64,000 nucleotides of DNA from Knoellia flava TL1. GTDB taxonomy: Bacteria; Actinomycetota; Actinomycetes; Actinomycetales; Dermatophilaceae. Every line of letters begins with the position of its first letter. Position 1 is the stretch's first letter. The notes beneath the pieces were generated by a model that saw only the letters and a program-made list of their open reading frames with translations, did not search any database and was not told the origin of the DNA. This document shows positions 9,100-18,566 of the stretch, piece by piece. The stretch is from assembly GCF_000768675.1 (NCBI RefSeq), contig NZ_AVPI01000045.1, positions 1-64,000 on the forward strand, written 5' to 3'. The position numbers were made by a program, and so were the translations under genes.

Positions 9100-10095
9100 G
9101 TGTTCGGAAGCAGGAAGCCGTCGCCGACCGAGCCGTCGTCGCTGTCCGCGCGGACAGGCCATGCCGCCCGCGACCTCGCCCGCCGAGGACTCGGGCTCAC
9201 CCGCGACACGGTCCACCGTGAGCTCCTCGAGCGGGCCCGCACCCAGGAGGAGCTGACCGACGACCAGATCTGGCGTCGCTACCAGTTCCGCCACCTCGCC
9301 GCCTTCATCACGATCCCGGCAGTCCTGCTCGGCACCGCGAGCATCGCCACGGCATACGGCACCGGGCTCATGTCGAGCGAGCCGGCCGCGCCGGCGTGCG
9401 AGCCGGTCAAGGTGCTCGCGCCGGCGCCGGGGTCGTTCAACATCAAGGTGCTCAACACCTCGGGCCAGAACGGTGCCGCCCACCAGGTCGCCAAGGACCT
9501 CACCCGCCGCGGGTTCACCGTCGTCGAGGCGTCGACCGCCCCGCGCACGCTCTTCGTCAAGGCGCCGGTGCGGATCTACCACGGCAAGGACGGGCTCGAC
9601 CAGGCCCTCCTCGCCGCCCAGAACGTTGACGGGGCCGAGCTCGAGTTCGACGGCCGCCAGGGGACCTCGATCTCGTTCGTCCTCGGCGCCGACTGGGCCG
9701 GGCTGCTCCCCGGCCCGCCGCCGAAGCCGCCGGCCATGAAGTCCTACACGGTCAACGTCTACAACGCGACGTGGAAGCCCGGCCTCGCCAAGAAGGCCAT
9801 GGCCGAGCTCACCGCCCGCGGGTTCAAGGGCGGCAAGCAGGGCAACGACCCCGACCAGTCCTTCCTGCCCGACGACGTCGCCGTCATCCGCCACGGACCC
9901 GACGCCGACCTCGCCGCCGCGCAGGTCGCCCGCCACATCAAGGGGGCCGTGCTGCGCGAGGTCCCGCGCGACAACATGGTCATCGACGTCGTGCTCGCCA
10001 ACCACTTCGAGCAGGTCACGCCGGTCGCCGAGCTGCCCAAGCCCGTCGCGGTCCGCAAGGACCCGCCGCCGACGGTGTCGCGCCCCTGCGACTGA
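9100..10095 (+). CDS. LytR C-terminal domain-containing membrane protein
   Basis: 331 aa from the GTG at 9100, chosen because AAGGAG sits 5-6 nt upstream; an earlier in-frame start at 9025 has no such site. A cytoplasmic N-terminus of about 65 residues is followed by one TM (FITIPAVLLGTASIATAYG). Two extracytoplasmic repeats of the LytR_C fold follow: FNIKVLNTSGQNGAAHQVAKDL... and YTVNVYNATWKPGLAKKAM.... LytR_C domains are often fused to LCP cell-wall ligases, but no LCP catalytic domain is present here. A role in envelope assembly is an inference. The tandem 9-mers at 9015-9041 are candidate control sites. Confidence 0.82.
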   Translation: MFGSRKPSPTEPSSLSARTGHAARDLARRGLGLTRDTVHRELLERARTQEELTDDQIWRRYQFRHLAAFITIPAVLLGTASIATAYGTGLMSSEPAAPACEPVKVLAPAPGSFNIKVLNTSGQNGAAHQVAKDLTRRGFTVVEASTAPRTLFVKAPVRIYHGKDGLDQALLAAQNVDGAELEFDGRQGTSISFVLGADWAGLLPGPPPKPPAMKSYTVNVYNATWKPGLAKKAMAELTARGFKGGKQGNDPDQSFLPDDVAVIRHGPDADLAAAQVARHIKGAVLREVPRDNMVIDVVLANHFEQVTPVAELPKPVAVRKDPPPTVSRPCD

Positions 10096-10157
10096 CGGGC
10101 GTCCACGGTTCGGTCACTCGATGACTGTGCCGCCGGTCACACTGAGAGACTGGGTCC

Positions 10158-11357
10158 ATGGCTGTCCAGACCGTTGCCCTGCTCACCGCCGGTGGCCTCG
10201 CGCCCTGTCTCTCGTCCGCCGTCGGTGGGCTCATCGAGCGCTACACCGAGATCGCTCCCGACGTGCGGATCATCGCCTACCAGAACGGGTATGCCGGCCT
10301 CCTCACCGGCCGCTCCGTCGAGGTGACGCCGGAGGTGCGTGAGAACGCGGCGCTGCTCCACCGCTTCGGTGGCTCGCCGATCGGCAACAGCCGGGTCAAG
10401 CTCACCAACGTCGCAGACTGCGTCGAGCGCGGCCTCGTGCAGGAGGGCCAGGACCCGCTGCACGTCGCCGCGGAGCAGCTGACCGCCGACGGGGTCGACG
10501 TGCTCCACACCATCGGCGGCGACGACACCAACACCACGGCCGCCGACCTCGCCGCCTACCTCGCGAGCAACGACTACCCGCTCACCGTCGTCGGCCTGCC
10601 CAAGACGATCGACAACGACGTCATCCCGATCCGCCAGTCCCTCGGCGCGTGGACGGCCGCGGAGCAGGGCGCCCTCTTCGCCCGCAACGTCCTCGCCGAG
10701 CACTCCTCGAACCCTCGGATGCTCATCATCCACGAGGTCATGGGCCGTCACTGCGGCTGGCTCACCGCCGAGACCGCCCGTCGCCACCACGCCTGGGTGG
10801 CCGAGCAGCAGTGGTTGCCCGGCATCGGTCTCGACCCCCGCCGCTGGGACGTCCACGCCGTCTTCGTGCCGGAGGCGCCCATCGACCTCGCCGGGGAGAG
10901 CACCAGGCTCAAGGCGGTCATGGACGAGATCGGCTGCGTCAACATCTTCCTCTCCGAGGGTGCCGGGGTGAGCGAGGTCGTCGCCGAGCTCGAGGCCGCC
11001 GGCCAGGAGGTGCCGGTCGACCCCTTCGGCCACGTCCAGCTCGACAAGGTCAACCCCGGCGCGTGGTTCGGCAAGCAGTTCGCCGAGCGGCTCGGCGCCG
11101 AGAAGGTCATGGTCCAGAAGTCCGGCTACTTCTCGCGGTCGGCCGCGGCCAACGCCGAGGACCTCGCGCTCATCCGGCGCTGCACCGACTACGCCGTCGA
11201 CGCCGCCCTGCGCGGCGAGTCCGGCGTCGTCGGCGAGGACGAGGAGCGCGGCGACGAGCTGCGCGCCGTCGAGTTCCCCCGCATCGCCGGCGGCAAGGCG
11301 TTCGACGCGTCGGTGCCGTGGTTCACCGAGCTGCGCGAGTCGGTCGGCCAGGCCTGA
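10158..11357 (+). CDS. pfp: Phosphofructokinase, PPi-dependent type (pyrophosphate-fructose-6-phosphate 1-phosphotransferase)
   Basis: 399 aa. The phosphoryl-donor site reads IGGDDTNTTA (G120-G121-D122-D123) and the substrate loop reads PKTIDND (Lys149). ATP-dependent enzymes have GGDGS and PGTIDND at these places, so the sequence points to pyrophosphate as donor. The VMGRHCGWL block matches the MGR fructose-6-phosphate motif. The enzyme interconverts F6P and F1,6BP reversibly. The membrane pyrophosphatase hppA at the right edge also consumes PPi. The gene is monocistronic, with a hairpin terminator just after it. Confidence 0.9.
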   Translation: MAVQTVALLTAGGLAPCLSSAVGGLIERYTEIAPDVRIIAYQNGYAGLLTGRSVEVTPEVRENAALLHRFGGSPIGNSRVKLTNVADCVERGLVQEGQDPLHVAAEQLTADGVDVLHTIGGDDTNTTAADLAAYLASNDYPLTVVGLPKTIDNDVIPIRQSLGAWTAAEQGALFARNVLAEHSSNPRMLIIHEVMGRHCGWLTAETARRHHAWVAEQQWLPGIGLDPRRWDVHAVFVPEAPIDLAGESTRLKAVMDEIGCVNIFLSEGAGVSEVVAELEAAGQEVPVDPFGHVQLDKVNPGAWFGKQFAERLGAEKVMVQKSGYFSRSAAANAEDLALIRRCTDYAVDAALRGESGVVGEDEERGDELRAVEFPRIAGGKAFDASVPWFTELRESVGQA

Positions 11358-11370
11358 CGCGGTCGCGAGG

Positions 11371-11409
11371 CACGGCATACCCGACGTCCTTTCAGCCGGG
11401 TATGCCGTG
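11371..11409. terminator. Hairpin terminator built from two inverted GTATGCCG words
   Basis: CACGGCATACCCG (11371-11383) and CGGGTATGCCGTG (11397-11409) form a perfect 13-bp stem with a 13-nt loop, 14 bp after the pfp stop. Both arms contain the window-wide word in opposite orientation. No long U-tract follows. The remaining ~90 bp up to the convergent MpaB-family gene hold no further gene. Confidence 0.8.
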
Positions 11410-11501
11410 TGCGCCCCTGATGCTCGGGGTCCCGCCCTTCGCTCCTCCTGGCAGGGCCACCAAGGAGGAGGCCCGTGGCGCCGCGCTGATACGTCGGGCC
11501 G

Positions 11502-12713
11502 TCACCCGTCGACGCGTGCGGGGTGTGGCGCGCCGGAGGCCGGGGAGTCGTCGACCATCTCGTGGGTCACCCCGTAGGTCGTGCGCAGCCGCACCTCCTG
11601 ACGGTCGGCGTAGGCCTCACCACGTCGGCGCCGCCACTCGACAAGGGCGGGGGAGCGGTCCATCCCCCGGTTGAGCACACCGAGCGGCCGGCCGAGCCCG
11701 GCGACGACGGGCCCGACCCGCGACGGGGGCACGCCGAGGTCGTCGGCGATGTCGTCGCCGAGGAAGAGCCGCTCGAGGCCGTGGACGGTGGTCGGCGACC
11801 AGCGGCGGAAAGGCCCGAGGAGGAGGTCGAGCTCGGGCACGAGGAACTCGGTGTTGATCCCACGCACGAGCGCCCGGCAGAAGTCCTCCACCGGCGGGCG
11901 GGTCATGAGGTGCAGCTCCTCCAGCGCCTCCTGGTCGGCCGGGGTCGCGGGCAGCAACTCCGGGCCGACGCCGAGCAGGTGGCCGAGGTAGCGCCAGCGC
12001 GCGTAGTGGCCGTCGGCGATCTCGTGCGGGCGGAAGTGGACACCGACGCGTGCCAGGGCCCTGATGACGATGAGGCAGAACTCGTCGACCGTGTAGGCGA
12101 GGTGGGCCTGTGAGATCGGCTCGCCCCAGGCCTCGTGGTCCCAGGCCGGGTCGTCGCGCAGGTGGCGGCGCACGAAGGCGTGGATCATCCGCACCCGGAC
12201 GGTGCGCTCGAAGCCGGGGGAGAACCGCTCCAGCCCACCCGGCTTCGTCACCGCACGGAGCCAGGTCGCGACCTCGATGGTGCGCATCCCGGCGCTCTCG
12301 ACGTAGCGGCCAGTCATCTGCAGCGGGCGTGAGGCAGTGGGGTTGGCGTAGCCCACGAGGAGTGAGGCGGCCCCGAGGACGATGCCGGTCTCCCGGCTGT
12401 AGCGCGCGAAGTCGCGGACTCCGTCGTCGATCGCTGGGAGGTCGACCCAGTCGGGCATGTCGTCGAGCTGCGCGAAAAGGGCGACGAGGCTCTCCGGCGC
12501 GTCGGGGACCGCCTCGATGCCCTCGGCGAGCGCCGTGCGCAGCAGCCGCATGAAGTGACCACGCCCGATGCGGCCAGCCTCGTCGGCGCAGGCATCGGCG
12601 AGGGGGTCGCCTACCCACATGCCCGTCAGGTAGGCCGAGCCGAGGGCGCCGTGGAGGGCGACCGCCTCGGCCGCGTTGCGCACGCTCGTCGGCGGGTCGG
12701 CGCGGTGGGCCAT
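11502..12713 (-). CDS. Oxygenase MpaB family protein (DUF2236)
   Basis: 403 aa from the ATG at 12713; upstream starts reach the same frame but add an unconserved Arg-rich lead. Landmarks of the DUF2236/MpaB/latex-clearing-protein family are visible: GMRTIEVATWLRAVTKPGG, the RVRMIHAFVR helix that carries the conserved Arg/His, and YTVDEFCL. Characterised members are haem proteins that oxidise or cleave lipophilic substrates, for example rubber in Lcp. The substrate here is unknown. The gene converges on pfp and is not in an obvious operon. Confidence 0.78.
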   Translation of the reverse strand: MAHRADPPTSVRNAAEAVALHGALGSAYLTGMWVGDPLADACADEAGRIGRGHFMRLLRTALAEGIEAVPDAPESLVALFAQLDDMPDWVDLPAIDDGVRDFARYSRETGIVLGAASLLVGYANPTASRPLQMTGRYVESAGMRTIEVATWLRAVTKPGGLERFSPGFERTVRVRMIHAFVRRHLRDDPAWDHEAWGEPISQAHLAYTVDEFCLIVIRALARVGVHFRPHEIADGHYARWRYLGHLLGVGPELLPATPADQEALEELHLMTRPPVEDFCRALVRGINTEFLVPELDLLLGPFRRWSPTTVHGLERLFLGDDIADDLGVPPSRVGPVVAGLGRPLGVLNRGMDRSPALVEWRRRRGEAYADRQEVRLRTTYGVTHEMVDDSPASGAPHPARVDG

Positions 12714-12856
12714 CCCTCGAGGGTAGGAGCAGCCCGGCGGCCTGTCCCCCACAACGACGAACCGCGCGTCCCGGGCCCACTCCGCCCGCACGTATCTCGG
12801 GGTCTTCTCGCGCCTCCTTGAGGGCGACACACTGATGTCGTCGAGAGGAGCGCGCC

Positions 12857-13864
12857 ATGAGCAACCTGTCAGCCCAGCTGCCCGACACCCCGCGCCCGGC
12901 GCCGGCCACCCCCGCCGGAGCCGAGGCCTCGGCAGGGGCCATCACGCCACCACGGGTCCGGGCCAGCGCCTCGGTCCGGACCTACCGCTACCTCCGGCTC
13001 AGCCTCGTCGGCCTCGTCGTCCTGCTCCTCTTCTGCGTGTGGGCGGAGCGGCTGGGCGGAGCCGCGGCCAACCGGAACCTCGGCTCGATCAGCGCCTACT
13101 ACTACACGCCCGCGCGCAGCGTCTTCGTCGGCGCCCTCGTCGCCATCGGCATCAGCCTCGTCGCGATCGTCGGCCGGCGCGGGTTCGAGGACACCGCCCT
13201 CAACATCGCCGGCATGCTCGCCCCGGTCGTCGCCTTCGTGCCGACCCCGCGCGGTGCGGGCGGCGCGCCGTGCGACCCGGAGGGCCGCTGCTCGGTGCCG
13301 CCCGAGTTCGTGCCGTCCGTGGTCAACAACGTCTGGGGCCTCATCGCCCTCGGAGTCCTCGGCCTGGGACTCGGCGCGTGGATCGTCATCGGGCGACGGC
13401 AGTCCTCGCGGGCGACCAGGATCGGCTTCTTCCTCGCCGCAGGCGTCTTCGTGGCGTTCGTCCTGTGGTTCCGCTTCGCACGCGACTCGTTCCTCGACAC
13501 GGCGCACTTCGGCGCCGCGGTGCCGCTCTTCGGCCTCATCACCGCGGTGGCCTTCGTCAACGCTCGGCACGCGGCGAGGCGGCGGGACGGCATACCGGGT
13601 CGTGAGCCGAGCCGGGAGGCGAAGTCCTACCGCATGACGTATGCCGTCACCGCCGGCGTCATGGCCGTGACCTTCGCCGTGGCGATCGTCCTCGTCGTCG
13701 TCGACCAGTTCCTCGGCGGCGGCACCCCGACCGAGTGGGTGCTCTGGGTCGAGGTCGTCCTGCTCGTCGCCTTCGCCGTCTTCTGGGTCACCCAGACCTT
13801 CGACTACTGGAACGACGGGCTGCCCGAGGAGGCGTCGACCCAGCCGACCGCGGTCGGCGTCTGA
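12857..13864 (+). CDS. Polytopic membrane protein of unknown function
   Basis: 335 aa with a Pro/Ala-rich N-terminus of about 40 residues and then roughly eight hydrophobic segments (for example LSLVGLVVLLLFCVW, LIALGVLGLGLGAWIVI, GVMAVTFAVAIVLVVV). The loop SISAYYYTPARSVFVGALVA looks conserved-family-like, but I cannot name the family. An extracytoplasmic loop carries two Cys (APCDPEGRCS). A GAGAGGAG ribosome site precedes the ATG at 12857. It is divergent from the MpaB-family gene. The 143-bp gap holds no further gene. Confidence 0.7.
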   Translation: MSNLSAQLPDTPRPAPATPAGAEASAGAITPPRVRASASVRTYRYLRLSLVGLVVLLLFCVWAERLGGAAANRNLGSISAYYYTPARSVFVGALVAIGISLVAIVGRRGFEDTALNIAGMLAPVVAFVPTPRGAGGAPCDPEGRCSVPPEFVPSVVNNVWGLIALGVLGLGLGAWIVIGRRQSSRATRIGFFLAAGVFVAFVLWFRFARDSFLDTAHFGAAVPLFGLITAVAFVNARHAARRRDGIPGREPSREAKSYRMTYAVTAGVMAVTFAVAIVLVVVDQFLGGGTPTEWVLWVEVVLLVAFAVFWVTQTFDYWNDGLPEEASTQPTAVGV

Positions 13865-13882
13865 CCCCAAGCGATCTTCGGG

Positions 13883-14341
13883 CTAGCCGAGGAAGACGGG
13901 GAAGAGGGACACCATCAGGGCGACCATCCCCATGAAGGCCGGCACGCCTCCCGACCATGCGATCCACCGTTCCTCGGCTGCTCGCGCGCCGCTCCTGCGC
14001 AGGGACTCCCGCCAGAAGCGGTACATGTGCGGGTCGGAAGGGGCCATCGCCAGCACGCTCGGGGCATAGAGCAGCTGAGCCGGGTAGAGGACGAGAAGGG
14101 CCCATCGAGGGTCGCCCAGCGGCCCGGCCAGGGCGTATCCGATGCACGCCAGCGCAGCGAACACCGCCAGGCCGGAGAGGCTGAGGACGAACGCGCCGAG
14201 GGCGTACCACCGACCCCACCGCCGAACGGCCGGGACGAGCCATCGGGCGAGCCGGTCGTCCATGTCGTACCTGACATCGATGACGATCGACCACGCCAGG
14301 AGGGACAGCCCGACCACCGCGACGCCCGCCCACCCGTTCAC
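13883..14341 (-). CDS. Small membrane protein of unknown function
   Basis: 152 aa. Hydrophobic segments near residues 5-22 (GVAVVGLSLLAWSIVIDV), 45-72 and 78-98, and a final one (FMGMVALMVSLFPVFLG), give about four TM helices. No family is recognised. It converges on the upstream membrane protein with only 18 bp between stops. Codon use is ordinary for the window. It is a plausible real gene because the frame is well filled and hydrophobicity is organised. Confidence 0.6.
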   Translation of the reverse strand: MNGWAGVAVVGLSLLAWSIVIDVRYDMDDRLARWLVPAVRRWGRWYALGAFVLSLSGLAVFAALACIGYALAGPLGDPRWALLVLYPAQLLYAPSVLAMAPSDPHMYRFWRESLRRSGARAAEERWIAWSGGVPAFMGMVALMVSLFPVFLG

Positions 14342-14378
14342 GCCGGGAATGCTAGCCCTGAGGTGCCGAGACGACGGC

Positions 14379-14418
14379 GAGGGCCCGGTGGTCGACCGAA
14401 GTCGGACACCGGGCCCTC
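14379..14418 (-). terminator. Hairpin terminator downstream of tRNA-Pro
   Basis: GAGGGCCCGGTG (14379-14390) and CACCGGGCCCTC (14407-14418) form a perfect 12-bp stem with a 16-nt loop, starting 6 bp beyond the tRNA 3' end on the minus strand. Confidence 0.8.
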
Positions 14419-14422
14419 ACTT

Positions 14423-14497
<75 letters not shown>

Positions 14498-14585
14498 TGA
14501 CACTCCGCCACCCTCGCAGGCAGCGACACCAGAGGATAACTGACGCTCCCGCCCGTCCCGAAATCGGTTCCGGGAAGGTCGCGGG

Positions 14586-15527
14586 TCAGCGACCGACGAG
14601 CGTCAGGAGCGTGGCCTCCGGGCGGCACGCGAAGCGCAACGGAGCGTAGGGCGAGGTGCCGAGACCGGCCGAGACGTGCAAGTATGCCGCGTCGTCCGGT
14701 CGCGTGGGCGCCGTGCCTCCCGCGCCCGGCCACCAGCGCGACAGGCCCTTGGCCCGGCCGCGGTCGAGGTCGCAGTTGGTGACGAGGGCGCCGTAGAGCG
14801 GGACCGCGAGCTGGCCGCCGTGGGTGTGCCCGGCGAGGATGAGCCTCGCCCCGTCGGCCGCCATCGCGTCGAGGACACGCTGGTAGGGCGCGTGCACGAG
14901 ACCGAGGGTGAGCGCGACGTCCGTGGCGGCGGGACCGGACACACCGGCATACCTGTCCCGGTCGATGTGCGGGTCGTCGACGCCGACGAGCTCGACCCGG
15001 TGGCCACCCATGTCGACCGTCGTGCGGGCGTTGTCGAGGTCCGACCAGCCGCCGGCCACGAGCCCGTCGACAAGCTCGTCCACGGGCAGGTCGCCGCGGG
15101 GCGCCTTCGGAGCCTTCGCGTATCCGGGGGTGAGATAGCGCGCGGGGTTCTTGGGCACCGGCGCATAGCGGTCGTTGGAGCCGAGGACGAACGCGCCCGG
15201 GTAGTCCATGAGCGGCTCCATCGCCCGCAGCAGCGGTGGGACCGCCTCGACGTGGGCGAGGTTGTCACCGGAGTTGACGACGAAGTCCGGTGCGAGAGAG
15301 GCAAGGTCGCGAACCCAGTCGATCTTGCGACGCTGTCCCGGCGTGAGGTGGAGGTCGCTCACCTGGAGCACCGTGACAGGCGCTGACCCCGGCGGCAGCA
15401 CCGGCACGGTGGCCTCCCGGAGGGTGAACCAGTTGCGCTCGACGAGGGCTGCGTAGGCCACGCAGGCGACCCCCGTGGCGGCCACGCCGGCGAGGGTCGT
15501 CAGGGCGGTCCCGGTCGTCGAGGTCAT
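14586..15527 (-). CDS. Metallophosphoesterase with N-terminal membrane anchor
   Basis: 313 aa from the ATG at 15527. A hydrophobic N-terminal segment (TLAGVAATGVACVAYAAL) precedes the calcineurin-like domain, whose metal-binding motifs run in order: SDLHL, NSGDN, GSNDRY and GHTHGGQ. It is related to YkuE/YaeI-type phosphoesterases, which act outside the membrane; the natural substrate is unknown. It is divergent from the YqeY gene across a 43-bp gap. Confidence 0.88.
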   Translation of the reverse strand: MTSTTGTALTTLAGVAATGVACVAYAALVERNWFTLREATVPVLPPGSAPVTVLQVSDLHLTPGQRRKIDWVRDLASLAPDFVVNSGDNLAHVEAVPPLLRAMEPLMDYPGAFVLGSNDRYAPVPKNPARYLTPGYAKAPKAPRGDLPVDELVDGLVAGGWSDLDNARTTVDMGGHRVELVGVDDPHIDRDRYAGVSGPAATDVALTLGLVHAPYQRVLDAMAADGARLILAGHTHGGQLAVPLYGALVTNCDLDRGRAKGLSRWWPGAGGTAPTRPDDAAYLHVSAGLGTSPYAPLRFACRPEATLLTLVGR

Positions 15528-15570
15528 CACGCCAGTATCCCGGTTGACGCCGGGTGTCAGACTTGGGGGC

Positions 15571-16032
15571 ATGACCGACACGACTCTCAAGGGCAGGCTC
15601 CAGAGCGACCTGCACGACGCGATCCGGAGCAAGGACAAGGTCCGCTCGGGCACGCTGCGCATGACGCTCACCGCGATCACCAACGCCGAGGTGGCCGGTG
15701 ACGAGGCCAAGGAGCTGAGCGACGACGAGGTCCTCAAGGTCATCGCCAAGGAGGCCAAGAAGCGCAAGGAGGCCTCGACCGCCTACACCGACGCAGGCCG
15801 CACCGAGCTCGCCGAGACCGAGGACGCCGAGCTCGCCGTCCTCGAGGGCTACCTCCCCACGCAGCTCGACGACACCGAGCTCGAGCGCATCGTGCGCTCC
15901 GCCGTCGAGTCGACCGGCGCGAGCGGGATGGCGCAGATGGGGCAGGTCATGAAGGTCGCTCAGGGCGAGGTCGCCGGCCGCGCCGACGGTGGGCGGGTGG
16001 CCGCGATCGTGAAGCGCGTCCTCGCCGGCTGA
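15571..16032 (+). CDS. GatB/YqeY domain-containing protein
   Basis: 153 aa, the usual size of the stand-alone YqeY family. The N-terminus (LKGRLQSDLHDAIRSKDKVR), the middle KEAKKRKEASTAY and the end GQVMKVAQGEVAGRADGGRV are family signatures. YqeY resembles the tail domain of the GatB amidotransferase; the function of the free form is not settled. ATG at 15571. It converges on the PBP gene with only 7 bp between stops. Confidence 0.92.
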   Translation: MTDTTLKGRLQSDLHDAIRSKDKVRSGTLRMTLTAITNAEVAGDEAKELSDDEVLKVIAKEAKKRKEASTAYTDAGRTELAETEDAELAVLEGYLPTQLDDTELERIVRSAVESTGASGMAQMGQVMKVAQGEVAGRADGGRVAAIVKRVLAG

Positions 16033-16039
16033 GGTCGTC

Positions 16040-18478
16040 CTAGCCGTTGCCGCCGGGCGGCTTCGGCGGCTTGCCCTTGCCCTTGCCGGGTCGCGTCGTG
16101 TCCGGGACCGGTGGCGGGGTGACGATCGACGTGCGGGGCTGCTCGGTGGTCCGGGTCGGCGTCGCGCTGCTGCCGTTGCCGTTCGAGATCAGCAGGGTCA
16201 CCGTGCTGCCCTTGGGCGCTCGACGGCTCGGGTTCGTCGAGGCGACCCGGCCCTCCCGGATGGGGGAGTCCACCCGGCCACCGATCCTGACCGAGAAACC
16301 GCCGGCGCGCAGCGCTTCCGTCGCGGCCTCGACGCTCCGGCCGGCGAGATCCGGGAGTGCGACGTAGTTGCCGTTGCGCACGGCGGCCGACGGTTCGGTG
16401 AAACGGACGACGGGAAGGCCGCGTGTCGCGGCTGTCATGATCTTCGACCACACCGGGGCGGCGATCGTGCCACCGAAGACACTCCTCTTGCAGCCGTACT
16501 CGTTGAAGCACTTGCCGTTGAGCGTGAGCAGCTGCCCGTTGGCCCGGGCGACCTTGACGTTGCCGACCCAGACGGCAGCGGCGCGCTGCGGCGTGTAGCC
16601 GATGAACCACGACTGGTTGTGGTTGTTCGTCGTGCCCGTCTTGCCGGCAGCCGGGCGCTTGGTGACGTCCCACACGCCCTTGGCCGTGCCCCGGCGGTCG
16701 CTCAGCGGGCCTTGGAGCAGGAGGTTGACCCCGTCGGCGACATCCGCACGGACGACCTGCTTGCACGTCGTCGGCGGCACCTTGATGACCTTGCCGTTCG
16801 ACGTCGTGATCGAGGCGATCGGGGTCGGCTCGCAGAACTTGCCGCGTGCGGCGAGCGTCGCGTAGGACGCCGCTGCCGTCATCGGGGTCATCGTGCCGGC
16901 GCCGAGCGTGATCGAGGCGACGGAGTTGTAGATCGGCTTGCCGTCGCCCTGGTGCACGCCCATGCGGTTCATGGTGTCGTAGACCTTCTGGCAGCCGGTG
17001 TCGATGACGAGCTGCCCGAACGCCGTGTTGATGGACTCGGCAGTGGCCTTCGCGAGGCTCATCTCGCCACCGCTGCGGTAGTCGTTCTCGACCTCCCAGT
17101 CCTTGTCCGAGTTGCACCGCCCCTTCATCTCCGCACGGGTGAACATGTGCGGGTCGTCCGGGGAGGCCGACGGGGCGTCGATCGTGCCGTCGAGCGGCAT
17201 GCCCGACTCGAGCGCGGCGACGAGCGCATAGGTCTTGGCGGTCGAGCCGAACTGGTAGCCGTACTGGCTGCCGCCGTAGCGCTGGTCGACGTTGAGGTTG
17301 AGCTGGCTGTCACCGAAGTCGGTGGCCTGCGCCATCGCGAGCACCTTGCCGGTGCCGGGCTCGATGACCGTCGAGGCCGCGCCGAGGTTGCTCTTGTTGC
17401 CGACCGGCACGGCGTCCGTGAGGGCCTTGAGGGTCGCCGCCTGCAGCTTGCTGTCGAGCGTCGTCTTGATGACGAGACCGCCCTGGTTGATGTTCTTGAG
17501 GCGCTCTGCCGGGGTCTTGCCGAGCACGGCCATCTGCGGGGACTTCTGGAGGTACTCCATCATGTAGGCGCAGAAGAACGGCTCGCTCGAGCGCTGGCAG
17601 ACGCCCTTCGGCGGCTTGCGGTTGCCGAGCATGTTCGCGACCGGCACCTTCTTGGCGGCTGCGACCTCCGCGGCGGTGGCCATGCCGAGGGCCTGCATGC
17701 GGTCGAGGACGGCGTTGCGGCGGGCCTGCGAGTTCTTGGGGTTGAGGACCGGGTTGTACTTCGTCGGCTGCTGGACGATGCCCGCCAGCAGCGCGGACTG
17801 GACGAGCGTGAGCTTGCTGGAGCTCACGCCGAAGTAGTTCTGCGCGGCAGCTTCGACGCCGTAGGCCTGGTCGCCGTAGTAGACGAGGTTGAGGTAGCCC
17901 GCGAGGATCTGCTCCTTGGTGTAGTTGCGCTCGACGTCGAGCGCGTACTTGAGCTCCTGCAGCTTGCGCGTGTAGGTCTTGGCGACGGCGGCCTTGGCAG
18001 CCTCCTTGTCGTCGCGACGAAGAGCGTTCTCCTGCAACGTGATCTTGACGTACTGCTGGGTGAGGGTCGAGGCGCCCTGGACGTCACCGCTCGAGAAGTT
18101 CGACACCATCGCGCGGGTGAAGCCGCGCACGTCCAGGCCGCCGTGCTCGTAGAACCGGGAGTCCTCGATGGCGATCTGCGCCTTCTGCATCCACGGCGAG
18201 ATCTTGTCGAGGCTGACGATGATCCGGTTCTCGTCGTAGGGGTTGGCGATGAGCTTGTTGTCGGCCGTGAGGATCTTGGACTGCTGGGCGAGCGGAGAGA
18301 CGGAGAACTCGCTCGGAAGGTCGTTGAAGGCCTTGACCCCACTCGTGGTGGCACTGCCCCCGGCCCCGATCGCGGGGATGGCGATGCCGGCCATGAGCAG
18401 CCCCATGAGGGTGCTCAGGACGACGAGCCCCAGCAGCAGTCGAAGCACGTGGGGCAGGTTGTGGGCGCGACCTTCCAT
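16040..18478 (-). CDS. Bifunctional penicillin-binding protein (GT51 transglycosylase/transpeptidase) with PASTA domain
   Basis: 812 aa from the ATG at 18478. One N-terminal TM (LLLGLVVLSTLMGLLMAGIA) is followed by the GT51 domain: AIEDSRFYEHGG with Glu105, then GASTLTQQYVK. The transpeptidase domain has Ser412-x-x-Lys415 in FGSTAKTY, then ESINTAF and GKTGTTNN. A single PASTA repeat (VALPDLAGRSVEAATEAL...) and a Pro/Lys tail end it. It polymerises and cross-links peptidoglycan outside the membrane. It is divergent from whiB, the same arrangement as ponA2-whiB4 in Mycobacterium, so it is likely a PonA2-type class A PBP. A GTG at 18499 would add 7 residues. Confidence 0.95.
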   Translation of the reverse strand: MEGRAHNLPHVLRLLLGLVVLSTLMGLLMAGIAIPAIGAGGSATTSGVKAFNDLPSEFSVSPLAQQSKILTADNKLIANPYDENRIIVSLDKISPWMQKAQIAIEDSRFYEHGGLDVRGFTRAMVSNFSSGDVQGASTLTQQYVKITLQENALRRDDKEAAKAAVAKTYTRKLQELKYALDVERNYTKEQILAGYLNLVYYGDQAYGVEAAAQNYFGVSSSKLTLVQSALLAGIVQQPTKYNPVLNPKNSQARRNAVLDRMQALGMATAAEVAAAKKVPVANMLGNRKPPKGVCQRSSEPFFCAYMMEYLQKSPQMAVLGKTPAERLKNINQGGLVIKTTLDSKLQAATLKALTDAVPVGNKSNLGAASTVIEPGTGKVLAMAQATDFGDSQLNLNVDQRYGGSQYGYQFGSTAKTYALVAALESGMPLDGTIDAPSASPDDPHMFTRAEMKGRCNSDKDWEVENDYRSGGEMSLAKATAESINTAFGQLVIDTGCQKVYDTMNRMGVHQGDGKPIYNSVASITLGAGTMTPMTAAASYATLAARGKFCEPTPIASITTSNGKVIKVPPTTCKQVVRADVADGVNLLLQGPLSDRRGTAKGVWDVTKRPAAGKTGTTNNHNQSWFIGYTPQRAAAVWVGNVKVARANGQLLTLNGKCFNEYGCKRSVFGGTIAAPVWSKIMTAATRGLPVVRFTEPSAAVRNGNYVALPDLAGRSVEAATEALRAGGFSVRIGGRVDSPIREGRVASTNPSRRAPKGSTVTLLISNGNGSSATPTRTTEQPRTSIVTPPPVPDTTRPGKGKGKPPKPPGGNG

Positions 18479-18566
18479 GCCCGCAGGGTAACGCGGCAAG
18501 ATGTGATGGCCCCGGTCGCAGCGCCGCAGGCCCGCGACCTCCCACGTTGTGGAAAGTGCCTAGCAC

